Origin: Cytophagaceae bacterium
Lineage (GTDB): Bacteria > Bacteroidota > Bacteroidia > Cytophagales > Spirosomataceae
Assembly (NCBI GenBank): GCA_016722655.1
Contig: JADKIR010000004.1
Location: 1,054,001-1,118,000 of the forward strand
Direction of reading: 5' to 3'
DNA length: 64,000 bases
Shown here: positions 10,133-19,407 of the stretch, piece after piece
Numbering within the stretch: the first letter of the stretch is position 1
Layout of the letters: each line of letters opens with the position of its first letter
The notes under the pieces: generated by a model
Told to the model about the DNA's origin: nothing
What the model saw: the letters and a program-made list of their open reading frames with translations, nothing else
The model's database searches: none
Position numbers and translations under genes: made by a program

Positions 10133-11050
10133 TTATTTCTTGGGCTTTGCTTTTTTCTTATCAATGACTGTCTCAAAACTGCTAACCCTGGAAACGATAA
10201 ATGCACCTAAAGCGGTGTTTTCAGACTTGGGATTAATGTTGAAAATATTTGTGGGAATATTGCTTGAAGGTGTGGCAAATATCCCTCCATTTTGAGATTC
10301 CTGTCGTAATTGAAGAATATAATAATACGCCTCAATCGGAATTGATAATAGTTCGACTTTTAGTTTGTCTTTATCCTGGAACAAAACAGGATTTATAGAT
10401 TGCCTGATGGGCAAAATAAACATTAGTCCGTCAGTTTTTGAACCCGCCGAAAAACCGGCATCATAGGCCAAAGTAATATTTTCAGGCTTAAACCTTAGTG
10501 AGTCATTTTTATAAGATCTGATAAGATAAGTGTCACCCTCTCCCGGTAAATCATTTGCATAAAACTCCGCCAGAAAACCATCTTTCGGGCCTGCATCCGG
10601 AATTTCTACAGGAAAAGAAAATTCCTCGTAAGCCACTGAATCAATCCTCGGTACACGTTTAAGAGCTGAAAATGATTGGTATTGTTCGTCCCCCAGCTTG
10701 ACCAATAGCCTGACCTGTTTTGCATCTCCCATGTAATCGCCATCTAAGGGCGTAAAAGTGTAAACTCCATCGCGGTTTTCGTCGGAAAATTTTAATGTCA
10801 GGCTATTGTCCAATATCACAGTTACCTCCGCACCCAATGCTGGTATAAGGTCTGTATCATCAAAATAAGGCTGAGAATAAGTCAACACAATTTTTTGCTC
10901 TTTAGCTTCATTGGTTAGCCAGGCATCGACAACCAGCTGCTGTTTACCATCTTTAACCTCTATTTTAACTACATCCTCACAAGAAGAGAGTAAAAACAAG
11001 AATCCAACCCATCCAAATACTATTAACTTTTTTAAATTATAATATTTCAT
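10133..11050 (-). CDS. DUF4249-family outer-membrane lipoprotein
   Basis: 305 residues. The leader ends in the lipobox FLFLLSSC (Cys24). The N-terminal mature part (KQQLVVDAWLTNEAKEQKIVLTYSQPYFDD) is the signature of DUF4249, a beta-rich family almost always encoded directly after a TonB-dependent receptor in Bacteroidota. It lies 3 bases downstream of such a receptor here and is surely co-transcribed. The family is thought to be a surface partner of the receptor. The substrate is not known and nothing nearby identifies it. Confidence 0.88.
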   Translation of the reverse strand: MKYYNLKKLIVFGWVGFLFLLSSCEDVVKIEVKDGKQQLVVDAWLTNEAKEQKIVLTYSQPYFDDTDLIPALGAEVTVILDNSLTLKFSDENRDGVYTFTPLDGDYMGDAKQVRLLVKLGDEQYQSFSALKRVPRIDSVAYEEFSFPVEIPDAGPKDGFLAEFYANDLPGEGDTYLIRSYKNDSLRFKPENITLAYDAGFSAGSKTDGLMFILPIRQSINPVLFQDKDKLKVELLSIPIEAYYYILQLRQESQNGGIFATPSSNIPTNIFNINPKSENTALGAFIVSRVSSFETVIDKKKAKPKK

Positions 11051-11053
11051 TTC

Positions 11054-13432
11054 TTAGAATTTAAAATTATAGGTTACTGCCGGAATAAAAGAGGCAAAAA
11101 CAGAATAACTCACTGCTTCGGTTTTGGAAGGATCATCAGGATTTTGTCTTACATACACCGAAAACGGATTTCTCCTGTCATAAACATTATATACTGAAAA
11201 CACCCATTCACTTTCTCCTCTTTTAAACATCGCATGCTTGTTTTTTCTGGTGGCAGAAATATCAGCCCGATGCGAAGCCGGAATACGATAGATATTACGC
11301 TCATCAGTATAATTATGAGGCAGAGCCATACCTTGCCATAAATACTTATTGGTAGGAAAACTTGCAGGTGTACCTGTAGCAAAGCTAAAGGTGGATCCCA
11401 GCGACCATCTTTTGGAAAGATCATAAATCAAAACCGCCGAAATATTATGTAATTTATCGATGCGGTTAAGAAAATATTGGTTGTTGTTGAGCCCGCTCAC
11501 TTTTTTCTCAGTTCTTGACAAGGTATAACTTATCCATCCATTAAACTTTCCTTTATTTTTTTTAAGAAAAAATTCTGCACCATAAGCCCGCCCATTTCCA
11601 AAAAGCAAGTCGCCTTCCACTGCCGGATTAAGCAACAAATCGGCATTTCTAACATAATCAATCTGATTCTGAAGTTTTTTATAATATACTTCCACAGACG
11701 ATTCATATATGTTATTGCTGAAATTATGAAAATACCCAAGGGCAATCTGGTCAGAAATCTGTGGTTTAATATTGTTTGAACTTGGTGTCCAAACATCCAA
11801 AGGCGAAGATGCACTTGTGTTGGAAAGTAAATGGATATATTGGGCCAACCGGTTATAACTTAATTTTAAAGAAGATGAATTAGCCAGACCAAAATTTACG
11901 GCTATCCTTGGTTCCAGATTGCCATAAGAACTCATTCTTTCATTTTTTTCAAATTCCTTCTGGCCTAAAATCTCTTTTCTGCTATTAGATTCTTCAGGTT
12001 TAAGAGTGTATTCAATACCGGGCCCGAGCCTCATAAAATTTGAATATCTCAATCCGTAATTTAGGGTGATCCGCTCATTTATTTTTTGTTCATTTGAAGC
12101 ATAAATTGCGTTTTCCAATCCAAATTTTTTATCCAAACCAATTTCCCGGCTGATCCCTCCTGAAGTCGCAACGGCTTTCCCGGGATTAAATGTATAATAA
12201 ATCATCTGTCCTCCAAAGGAGATGGTATTTTTGGAATTTAGATAATAATTAAAATCCGGTTTGAGACTATAATTTATGATGTCAGAATTCCACTCAAACG
12301 AATCCTGATTATTTTCATCTTTAAGGTCTGAGTCCAGAGAATAGTCATAATTGGAATAAAAGACGGTGGTATTAAGAAAGAGTTTCTTAGAAAAAACATG
12401 GTTCCATCTGAATGTCGTGGTAGTATTTCCCCAATTAAATCCAAAGTCAGCACCGAAAATATCTCGGCCGAAATACCCCGATGCATACACAGTGTTATTT
12501 TCATTAATCCTGAAATTGGTCTTAGCTGTAAAATCATAAAAGTAAAACCGGGAATTTTTCAGGTCATTGTTTAAAAAAGGTTTGGCAAGTATATCAATGT
12601 ATGACCTTCTCAAAGCGACTACGAAAGAGCCTTTTTCTTTTAAATACGGTCTTTCATAAGTAAATCTTGAAAAAATAGTGCCGATGCCGCCCGAAAACTC
12701 CGGCTTTTTCGAATTCCCTTCTTTCATTCTAACATCCAGAATCGAAGAAACCCTTCCGCCATAGTTTGCCGGTATTCCTCCTTTGATTAGTTTGACATCT
12801 TTGACCACATCAGGGTTAAACACAGAGAAAAATCCAAATAAATGCGAGGAATTATACACAGGTGCTTCATCCAGCAAAACCAGGTTTTGATCAATTGCCC
12901 CACCTCTTACATTGAAACCAGAAGCCCCCTCTCCTACCGAACTCACTCCCGGCAAAAACTGAATACTACGGATTACATCCACCTCACCCAACAAAGCAGG
13001 CATTTTTTTGATGGTTTTCATTTCCACCTTATTGACCGACATCTCAATATTCCTTACATTCTGATCCTCTCGCTCAGATCGCACCACCAGCTCTTCCAGA
13101 TTATTGTCCGCCTCTATTAATTCGAGATTTATCGTCAAATCTTTTGAAGCATTTATCTTTTGAGTGATGCCGGTGTACCCCAATGAAGATACCGATATTG
13201 AATATCCTCCTTCAGGTACTGATATAGAATAAAAGCCGTAAAGGTTGGTTTGTGTCCCAATTTTAAGTTCTTTTACAAAAACAGTAACACCTATCAATCC
13301 TTCACCATTTTTAACATCTGTAATTTTCCCACTAATAGTGCGTTTAGTTTGAGAAAATACCTCATGGTTTTTCCCAAAAAATACCACGACCAGAAAAATC
13401 AAAAGTTTGATTCCGGTAAATTTTTTTAACAC
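11054..13432 (-). CDS. TonB-dependent outer-membrane receptor with carboxypeptidase-like N-domain
   Basis: 792 residues. A signal peptide (about 1-28) is followed by a carboxypeptidase-D-type regulatory domain (about 31-115: RTISGKITDVKNGEGLIGVTV). The plug comes next (about 140-240), with SGFNVRGGAIDQNLVLLDE and PVYNSSHLFGFFSVFNPDVV, then a 22-strand-type barrel ending in the aromatic residue of AVTYNFKF. It should transport a substrate across the outer membrane using TonB-ExbBD energy. The length and the downstream DUF4249 partner separate it from SusC proteins (about 1000 residues with SusD partner). The substrate cannot be told from sequence; it may be a metal chelate, peptide or other small ligand. 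No regulator lies next to it. Confidence 0.92.
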   Translation of the reverse strand: MLKKFTGIKLLIFLVVVFFGKNHEVFSQTKRTISGKITDVKNGEGLIGVTVFVKELKIGTQTNLYGFYSISVPEGGYSISVSSLGYTGITQKINASKDLTINLELIEADNNLEELVVRSEREDQNVRNIEMSVNKVEMKTIKKMPALLGEVDVIRSIQFLPGVSSVGEGASGFNVRGGAIDQNLVLLDEAPVYNSSHLFGFFSVFNPDVVKDVKLIKGGIPANYGGRVSSILDVRMKEGNSKKPEFSGGIGTIFSRFTYERPYLKEKGSFVVALRRSYIDILAKPFLNNDLKNSRFYFYDFTAKTNFRINENNTVYASGYFGRDIFGADFGFNWGNTTTTFRWNHVFSKKLFLNTTVFYSNYDYSLDSDLKDENNQDSFEWNSDIINYSLKPDFNYYLNSKNTISFGGQMIYYTFNPGKAVATSGGISREIGLDKKFGLENAIYASNEQKINERITLNYGLRYSNFMRLGPGIEYTLKPEESNSRKEILGQKEFEKNERMSSYGNLEPRIAVNFGLANSSSLKLSYNRLAQYIHLLSNTSASSPLDVWTPSSNNIKPQISDQIALGYFHNFSNNIYESSVEVYYKKLQNQIDYVRNADLLLNPAVEGDLLFGNGRAYGAEFFLKKNKGKFNGWISYTLSRTEKKVSGLNNNQYFLNRIDKLHNISAVLIYDLSKRWSLGSTFSFATGTPASFPTNKYLWQGMALPHNYTDERNIYRIPASHRADISATRKNKHAMFKRGESEWVFSVYNVYDRRNPFSVYVRQNPDDPSKTEAVSYSVFASFIPAVTYNFKF

Positions 13433-13621
13433 AATAAAAATTTTATAATTAAAAAAAATATTTCGACTATCTATTTAACCAACAATTCGATTTGAAAATT
13501 GTTCTAAATTTCGCCATTTACTAACCTTTTTTTGATTTGTTTATGATAAGAGGTGTTATTAGACTTTAATTGTATTTTTAAAAAATTTTAATAATTGTAA
13601 TTTTTATTTAAATATTTGATA

Positions 13622-13629
13622 TACTTTTG
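13622..13629 (+). promoter_or_regulatory. Candidate -7 element of the nagB-like gene
   Basis: TACTTTTG matches TAnnTTTG and sits 27 bases before the ATG. No TTG is found at the expected -33 distance (the nearest, at 13595, leaves about 24 bases), so support is partial. Confidence 0.4.
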
Positions 13630-13656
13630 TTTGAAAATTAAGCTCAAAACCATTTT

Positions 13657-15573
13657 ATGAACAACCTTTTATTCAAAGAACCAATTGCTTACGAAAAAAT
13701 ACCAACAAGGATTTTTTCAGACCCTAAAGAAGCTTCTATTTCGGTTGCCCGAGAAATTGCGGACCTGATTAAATCGAAAGCTAAAGAAGGGAAAAACTGT
13801 ATTCTGGGTCTTGCTACGGGGTCATCTCCTAAAACTGTGTATGCCGAACTGATCAGGATGCACCGGGAAGAAGGCCTCAGTTTCAAAAATGTAATTTCAT
13901 TTAACCTTGACGAATATTATCCCATGGAACAGGATGCTATTCAAAGTTACTGGAGGTTTATGCGTGAACAGTTATTTGATCATGTGGATATTCCAAAAGA
14001 GAATTATTTTGTGCCATTTGGAAATATTCCACAAAATCAGATTGAAGAATTCTGCCGGAATTATGAATCAAAAATAGAAAAATTGGGTGGTCTTGATTTC
14101 CAACTTTTGGGAATTGGGGGCAACGGTCATATAGGTTTTAACGAACCGGGCTCTTTGATGAATTCAAAAACCCGCCTAATGATGCTTGACCACTCAACCC
14201 GAGCTGCAGCCGTGTCTGACTTTGGCGAGCTAGCAAAAGTACCAAAAAAAGCCATTACGATGGGTGTTTCAAAAATATTACAAGCCAAAAGAGTAGTATT
14301 ACTTGCCTGGGGCGAAAGAAAAGCGGGTATGATTGCCGACGCCGTAGAAGGCTCGGTGACTGAGCAAAACCCCTCGTCTTACCTTCAAACTCACCCAAAT
14401 GTGCTTTTTGTGGTTGATGAATCTGCCGCTTCAGATCTGAAACGGATTAAAACGCCTTGGTTGGTAGAAGATGTAATCTGGGATAATAAATTGACCAAAA
14501 AGGCGGTTTGTGGTCTTTCTTTGGAACTCAAGAAGCCAATTTTGAAGCTTACTAATAAGGATTATAATGATAATGGTTTGTCTGACTTGCTGGCTCGCCA
14601 TGGTCAAGCTTATGAAATAAATATAGAAGTATTTAATCAATTACAGCATTCAATTACCGGGTGGCCGGGGGGAAAACCAAATGCCGATGATACTAACAGA
14701 CCCGAAAGAGCTCTTCCGGAGAAAAAACGAGTTATTATTTTCAGTCCGCACCCCGACGACGACATCATCTCGATGGGAGGTACATTCCAGCGTTTAGTTG
14801 ATCAGGGACACGATGTGCATGTTGCCTATCAAACCTCGGGCAATATTGCTGTATCTGACGACGAAGCATTAAGATTTATTGATTTTGTTGTTGATTTTAA
14901 TGAACAATTTGGAATAAAAAGTGACGATACGACGAGGATTTTTGCCGAAGCAAAAGCCTTCCTGAATAATAAAAAAGATAGCGAACTCGATACCCCGCAG
15001 GTTAGATACGTTAAAGGATTAATCAGAAAAGGGGAAGCTAAAAATACTTGTAGATTTGTGGGTATTCCGGTCGAAAATGCACATTTTCTAAATATGCCAT
15101 TTTATGAAACCGGGCAAGTACAGAAAAATAAACTGAGCCGGGAAGATATTGAAGTTATAAAAAATCTGATTGAAGAGGTTAAACCCCATCAAATATACGC
15201 TGCTGGTGACCTGGCTGACCCGCATGGCACACATAAAGTATGTCTCGATGCCATAATGAATGCTGCTATTGAGCTAAAGCATAAGAACTTCATGAAGGAC
15301 TGCTGGGTATGGTTATACAGAGGAGCATGGGCTGAATGGGAAATCCATGAAATAGAAATGGCTGTTCCAATGAGCCCTGACCAGGTGATTCAGAAAAGAT
15401 TGGGGATCTTTAAACATCAGTCTCAAAAAGACGGCGTGGTATTCCAGGGAAGTGATGCACGGGAGTTTTGGCAAAGAGCCGAAGAACGAAATCAGGCAAC
15501 TGCCGAATTATACAATAAACTGGGCTTGGCAGAATACGAAGCCATGGAGGCATTTGTGAGATGGAATTATTAA
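13657..15573 (+). CDS. nagB: Glucosamine-6-phosphate deaminase fused to a PIG-L/LmbE deacetylase-like domain
   Basis: 638 residues, more than twice a plain NagB. The N-terminal half (about 15-265) is a glucosamine-6-phosphate deaminase, which turns GlcN6P into fructose-6-phosphate and ammonia. It has LGLATGSSP, FNLDEYYP (catalytic acid D85) and GIGGNGHIGFNEPG (H158, E163). The C-terminal half (about 355-620) is a PIG-L/LmbE fold: SPHPDDDIISMGG (365-369) and DPHGTHKVCLDA supply the usual metal ligands. The fusion is known in Bacteroidota; the second domain could deacetylate GlcNAc derivatives feeding the deaminase, but this is not shown. It is a monocistronic unit with a strong terminator downstream. 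The deaminase call is firm; the activity of the C-terminal half is open. Confidence 0.95.
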   Translation: MNNLLFKEPIAYEKIPTRIFSDPKEASISVAREIADLIKSKAKEGKNCILGLATGSSPKTVYAELIRMHREEGLSFKNVISFNLDEYYPMEQDAIQSYWRFMREQLFDHVDIPKENYFVPFGNIPQNQIEEFCRNYESKIEKLGGLDFQLLGIGGNGHIGFNEPGSLMNSKTRLMMLDHSTRAAAVSDFGELAKVPKKAITMGVSKILQAKRVVLLAWGERKAGMIADAVEGSVTEQNPSSYLQTHPNVLFVVDESAASDLKRIKTPWLVEDVIWDNKLTKKAVCGLSLELKKPILKLTNKDYNDNGLSDLLARHGQAYEINIEVFNQLQHSITGWPGGKPNADDTNRPERALPEKKRVIIFSPHPDDDIISMGGTFQRLVDQGHDVHVAYQTSGNIAVSDDEALRFIDFVVDFNEQFGIKSDDTTRIFAEAKAFLNNKKDSELDTPQVRYVKGLIRKGEAKNTCRFVGIPVENAHFLNMPFYETGQVQKNKLSREDIEVIKNLIEEVKPHQIYAAGDLADPHGTHKVCLDAIMNAAIELKHKNFMKDCWVWLYRGAWAEWEIHEIEMAVPMSPDQVIQKRLGIFKHQSQKDGVVFQGSDAREFWQRAEERNQATAELYNKLGLAEYEAMEAFVRWNY

Positions 15574-15598
15574 AACCATAGGTTATTATATAAGTATT

Positions 15599-15630
15599 AG
15601 AGGTAATCACTATGTGGTTGCCTCTTTTTA
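15599..15630 (+). terminator. Strong rho-independent terminator
   Basis: A 12-bp stem (AGAGGTAATCAC with GTGGTTGCCTCT, two wobble pairs) with a TAT loop is followed by a T-run, 26 bases after the nagB-like stop. Confidence 0.9.
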
Positions 15631-15794
15631 TTTGCTCTAAAAATCAAGCTTTTAATATTTTGAAAATAAAAAATAAAAAAAATAATATACGTTTTTGTAT
15701 TATTTAAATAAAAATTTTAACTTTAGAGCAAAATGGTACGTTTTTTGGACAGAAAGTATTGTGCAAGGATTTTAACGTATCAAACTATACCATT

Positions 15795-15953
15795 ATGAAA
15801 AGAATAAACTTTTTTATGACCGTACAATGGCTCGTTTTTATGCCATTGATATTGCCTTTAGGTATCATCACAGGTGCTTTCGAAGGAATCAAGAAAATTT
15901 TTGAGCAAGCTTCATCTGATATTTTTGAAAATCAGGAGGTAATTTCTCAATAA
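15795..15953 (+). CDS. Small hypothetical membrane peptide, 52 residues
   Basis: Starting at the ATG at 15795 (MKRINFFMTVQWLVF), the frame encodes 52 residues. A single hydrophobic helix (about 5-26) is followed by an amphipathic, acidic tail (GIKKIFEQASSDIFENQ). A longer frame exists from 15759, but the ATG at 15795 gives a typical basic start before the helix. Codon use looks coding, and the ORF follows a real terminator, so it would need its own promoter. Its last 7 bases overlap the end of the convergent pseudouridine synthase gene. I do not recognise a family. It may be a small inner-membrane protein; a chance ORF is possible. Confidence 0.5.
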   Translation: MKRINFFMTVQWLVFMPLILPLGIITGAFEGIKKIFEQASSDIFENQEVISQ

Positions 15954-16687
15954 AGAAATTTCAGGTTTTCTTCTTTTATTTCTTCAGTCTCTAATGATAG
16001 GAATTCTTCCCAAAAAGAAGTTTCCGGAACTGCCGCTTTACACAATACGGGTTCGTTTTTGATTGGATGAATAAAGTATATTCTTCTTGCGTGTAAATGA
16101 ATAGAGCCATCTTCATTACCTCTCGGAAAGCCATATTTTACATCTCCCCGTATCGGACAACCCATAGATGCCAGCTGAACCCTTATCTGATGAGGCCTTC
16201 CGGTGATTGGATTTACTTCTATCAAATGATATTTATTGATATTCCCGATGTAACGGTAATTTAATTCGGCTTTCTGGCTATTTTCTACCTCATGGTCATA
16301 CGCTTTTACAGTATTGGCTTTTGAGTCTTTTACCAACCAATGTACAAGCCTACCCGATTTTTTCTCAGGCTTTCTTGAGGTAATTGCCCAGTAAGTTTTT
16401 TGCACATCCCTTTTTCTGAAGATTTCATTCATGCGTGTGAGTGCTTTGGATGTTCTGGCAAAAACCACTACCCCACTTACCGGACGGTCAAGCCTATGCA
16501 CTGTCCCCAGAAACACATCCCCCGGCTTTTCGTATTTTATTTTGATGTACTCCTTTACGTAATCTTCAAGTGTTTTGTCTTGAGTGATATCCTCGTGAAC
16601 AAGTATTCCGGCGGCTTTATTGACAATAATCAGGTGATTGTCTTCATATATGACATCGAATGGCTTTCCTTTTTTCATGACTTTCAA
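15947..16687 (-). CDS. RluA-family RNA pseudouridine synthase
   Basis: 246 residues. It isomerizes uridine to pseudouridine in rRNA or tRNA. The catalytic motif HRLDRPVSG (Asp in RLD) is present, and LIIVNKAAGILVH, YWAITSRKPE and ITGRPHQIRVQLASMG complete the RluA/RluD fold. There is no N-terminal S4 RNA-binding domain, which makes it like RluA or the short RluC/D-like enzymes of Bacteroidota. The target site cannot be assigned. Its ATG overlaps the dxr stop by four bases (ATGA), indicating translational coupling. Confidence 0.93.
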   Translation of the reverse strand: MKVMKKGKPFDVIYEDNHLIIVNKAAGILVHEDITQDKTLEDYVKEYIKIKYEKPGDVFLGTVHRLDRPVSGVVVFARTSKALTRMNEIFRKRDVQKTYWAITSRKPEKKSGRLVHWLVKDSKANTVKAYDHEVENSQKAELNYRYIGNINKYHLIEVNPITGRPHQIRVQLASMGCPIRGDVKYGFPRGNEDGSIHLHARRIYFIHPIKNEPVLCKAAVPETSFWEEFLSLETEEIKEENLKFLY

Positions 16688-17832
16688 ATTAGTTCTTTTG
16701 CGATATTCCTCGTGTGTTCGTTGGTATTAATTAAATCTTCTAACGTTGGATTCTGTATAAAAGTTGCTTTTTGAAGGCAATCAAGTATCAAATCAGACAT
16801 ATTCAGGAATCCAATTTTATCATGAAGAAATGCCTCAACGGCGATTTCATTGGCCGCGTTCAGGATGCACGGGGCATTTCCTCCCCGATTCAGGGCTTCG
16901 AAAGCCAAACCAAGGTTTTTAAATGTTTCTAAATCTGGTTTTTCGAAAGTAAGATTAGGAAAATTTAAGAAATCAAACCGGGGAAAATCTGAATGTAAGC
17001 GTTGCGGATAGCCCAATGCGTATTGGATCGGCAATTTCATATCTGGCAGTCCCATCTGTGCTTTTATGCTTCCGTCTTCAAACTGCACCAAAGAATGTAT
17101 GATACTTTGTGGATGAACAATTACGTCAATTTGACTGGCATCAACACCAAAAAGCCATTTTGCTTCTATCACTTCCAGTCCTTTATTCATGAGGCTGGCA
17201 GAATCGATGGTTATTTTGGCTCCCATTTCCCAATTGGGGTGTTTCAATGCTTCTTTTTTTGTAACCTTCAGCAACTCTTCCTTTTTTCTCCCCCTGAAAG
17301 GTCCGCCCGAAGCGGTTAAAATGATTTTTTCTATAGGATTGATGTATTCACCAGAAAGACATTGAAATATTGCTGAATGTTCGGAATCTACCGGAAGAAT
17401 ATTTACTTTGTGCTCAATGGCTAGCTTTGTTACCAAATCTCCTGCCACCACCAAGGTTTCTTTATTTGCGAGTGCTATGGTTTTCCCCGCTTTTATGGCG
17501 GAGATAGTTGGCAAAAGCCCTGCATAACCTACCAAAGCGGTTAATACAATATCAATGTTTTCGTTTTCTACAACCGAACTGAGTGCTTTCTGACCACAAT
17601 ATACTTTGATATCCAGTGGGTCCAGTGCGGCATGCACCTTGTCATATTCTGATTCCAGTCCTATTACAACCACATTTGGCTTAAATTCCGCAGCCTGACT
17701 TATAAGTAGCCCGGCATTGGATTGGGCAGTCAAAACTTCAACTTCAAATGCATCAGAATTGGCCGAGATTACTTCCAGTGCCTGTGTACCTATGGAGCCA
17801 GTTGAGCCTAAAATGGCAACTCGTTTTTTCAT
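16684..17832 (-). CDS. dxr: 1-deoxy-D-xylulose-5-phosphate reductoisomerase
   Basis: 382 residues from the ATG at 17832. It converts DXP with NADPH into 2-C-methyl-D-erythritol-4-phosphate, the committed step of the MEP isoprenoid pathway (cytoplasm). Visible are the NADPH loop ILGSTGSIGTQALEV, ALANKETLVVAG, the metal/substrate segment LPVDSEHSAIFQCL, TASGGPF, and IDSASLMNKGLEVIEA followed by HPQSIIHSLVQFEDGS. The frame extends 11 codons upstream to a GTG at 17865, but that codon overlaps the -7 promoter element and adds no family sequence. The shorter start is therefore preferred. It is the first gene of a two-gene unit with the pseudouridine synthase. Confidence 0.97.
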   Translation of the reverse strand: MKKRVAILGSTGSIGTQALEVISANSDAFEVEVLTAQSNAGLLISQAAEFKPNVVVIGLESEYDKVHAALDPLDIKVYCGQKALSSVVENENIDIVLTALVGYAGLLPTISAIKAGKTIALANKETLVVAGDLVTKLAIEHKVNILPVDSEHSAIFQCLSGEYINPIEKIILTASGGPFRGRKKEELLKVTKKEALKHPNWEMGAKITIDSASLMNKGLEVIEAKWLFGVDASQIDVIVHPQSIIHSLVQFEDGSIKAQMGLPDMKLPIQYALGYPQRLHSDFPRFDFLNFPNLTFEKPDLETFKNLGLAFEALNRGGNAPCILNAANEIAVEAFLHDKIGFLNMSDLILDCLQKATFIQNPTLEDLINTNEHTRNIAKELI

Positions 17833-17864
17833 CAAAAAAGTGACGGTTTGTTGTAAATAGGCCA

Positions 17865-17872
17865 CAAAATTA
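17865..17872 (-). promoter_or_regulatory. Candidate -7 element of the dxr operon
   Basis: On the minus strand TAATTTTG fits TAnnTTTG. A start about 7 bases downstream leaves about 26 bases of leader before the ATG at 17832. No good -33 TTG is seen. The element overlaps the alternative GTG start, arguing against that start. Confidence 0.45.
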
Positions 17873-18111
17873 AGGCTTTATCAGGAATTTTTTCTTTTTA
17901 ATTAAATTATAGATAGGAAAATGTGTACTTAAATGAAAATCTGTACTAGAATTTATATCAAAAATTTATAGGAAAATTCCTGAAAATAATTTCCCGGTTT
18001 CAAATAATAGTAAAATTATTAGGAATTTATTTTCTTATTTCGCCCTAACTGATCAAACTGAAAAGCAAAGTTTCCATGAAAATTCACTAAAGAAAGTAAA
18101 TAATCCCGCCA

Positions 18112-19407
18112 TTATTTCTGCAATTGACCTTTCATCCATTCCCGCTGACGATCCATCTGAATATCAAAAACCCAGTGGGCTGATTCCAGAGCCAGAAAAG
18201 TGGTTTTACTGGAATTTATTGCATTGTAAGCTGCATAAACTGATGTAGGCGGGCAAACGTTGTCGTTGTATCCAAAACTAAACCACATTGGGATTTTGAT
18301 AAATCTCGCAAAATTTGCTGCATCAAAATATGAGAGTGCATTTATCATTTCATTTTGAATCGCAGAATTTGCCTTTGATTTATCGGCAAATGGTTGTGGC
18401 CAGCCACCTGCTCTGCCATACAAACTGCCGGTCATGTCGCACATAGCAGGGTGAACAGGTGCCGCAGCGGTAACACGGGAATCTAATCCGGCTGTGATTA
18501 TCGACAATGCACCACCCTGGCTCGAGCCCATCACACCCAGGTTTTTACCATCCCATTGTGGCAATTGACACAGAAAATCGTTGGCTTTCAGACATCCCAG
18601 TATCACTCTTTTATAAAAATACCGGTCACGGTCGTGGGCGTTATTGAGCCAGTATTGGTTGTTCCAACCACTGAGCAGGTCATCATAGTTTTGTTGCGGC
18701 ATTATCACCGAAATACCATGGATACCAATTTCGAATGTAATAAATCCCTCTGCTGCCAAAGCCACATCTCCGTAGTAGGGTCTTATGCCTGCACCGGGCA
18801 CTTTAAGTACAGCCGGAAATTTTCCGGAAATTTTCGGAACACTTAGAATACCATATAATCTTGCCCCCGGTTTCCAGTTTTGCAAGCTTACTTGATACAC
18901 ATCCACCTTATCGGTGCATCTTTCGGGAAGGAGGGTCATTCGGGTGTCCATGGGGAGCTTATTGTTTTCGGAAATGGCATTTTTCCAGAAATCAGCAAAG
19001 TCAGTAGGTAAACTCACAGTTGGTTTGATATCCAGAGGTGCGTATGCTACATTAGCCCACTCTTTATAGGTTTTACCTTCGAACTTTACAGATACCGTAC
19101 AGGTTAAAAATCCCGGTGTTTTGAGCCCAGAGTGTTCTAAAATAGTTGTTCCTGAAGTCAATATTTGATTTTGGGAGTTGCCGGTTTCCTGCTTTTCCTG
19201 GGCTATCTCAAATTCAATGGAAGCATCTTTTAACAATACATTGTTTTTAAAAACTGAAACCGTAAATTTTACTTTTTCACCTAGCTTATAATTCCAGTCG
19301 GCATGATTGGGCGAGACCATTATTTTGATCCATTTCTCCGATGGAGGAGGCTGGGAAATAGCAATTTTCCCAAGAAAAATAAGGAAGAAGACTAATTTTA
19401 ATTTCAT
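18112..19407 (-). CDS. Secreted acetyl esterase, CE7 (acetylxylan esterase) family
   Basis: 431 residues. A signal peptide (about 1-18, MKLKLVFFLIFLGKIAISQ) precedes an N-terminal beta domain (about 25-125) and the alpha/beta hydrolase domain. The nucleophile motif is GSSQGG (Ser296), with NDNVCPP (Asp382) and SAHW (His411) completing the triad expected for CE7 enzymes. These remove acetyl groups from sugars and oligosaccharides. It is the last gene of the mannan locus; its start overlaps the epimerase stop by four bases. Softwood glucomannan is acetylated, so deacetylation of mannan or its oligosaccharides is the natural reading. CE7 enzymes are broad, so this is inference. A periplasmic location is likely because no lipobox or T9SS domain is seen. 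Confidence 0.88.
   Translation of the reverse strand: MKLKLVFFLIFLGKIAISQPPPSEKWIKIMVSPNHADWNYKLGEKVKFTVSVFKNNVLLKDASIEFEIAQEKQETGNSQNQILTSGTTILEHSGLKTPGFLTCTVSVKFEGKTYKEWANVAYAPLDIKPTVSLPTDFADFWKNAISENNKLPMDTRMTLLPERCTDKVDVYQVSLQNWKPGARLYGILSVPKISGKFPAVLKVPGAGIRPYYGDVALAAEGFITFEIGIHGISVIMPQQNYDDLLSGWNNQYWLNNAHDRDRYFYKRVILGCLKANDFLCQLPQWDGKNLGVMGSSQGGALSIITAGLDSRVTAAAPVHPAMCDMTGSLYGRAGGWPQPFADKSKANSAIQNEMINALSYFDAANFARFIKIPMWFSFGYNDNVCPPTSVYAAYNAINSSKTTFLALESAHWVFDIQMDRQREWMKGQLQK

Noticed and set aside
17833..17865. Longer dxr start at the GTG at 17865
   Set aside because: The GTG overlaps a TAATTTTG promoter element and the added residues do not belong to the family; the ATG at 17832 is better.
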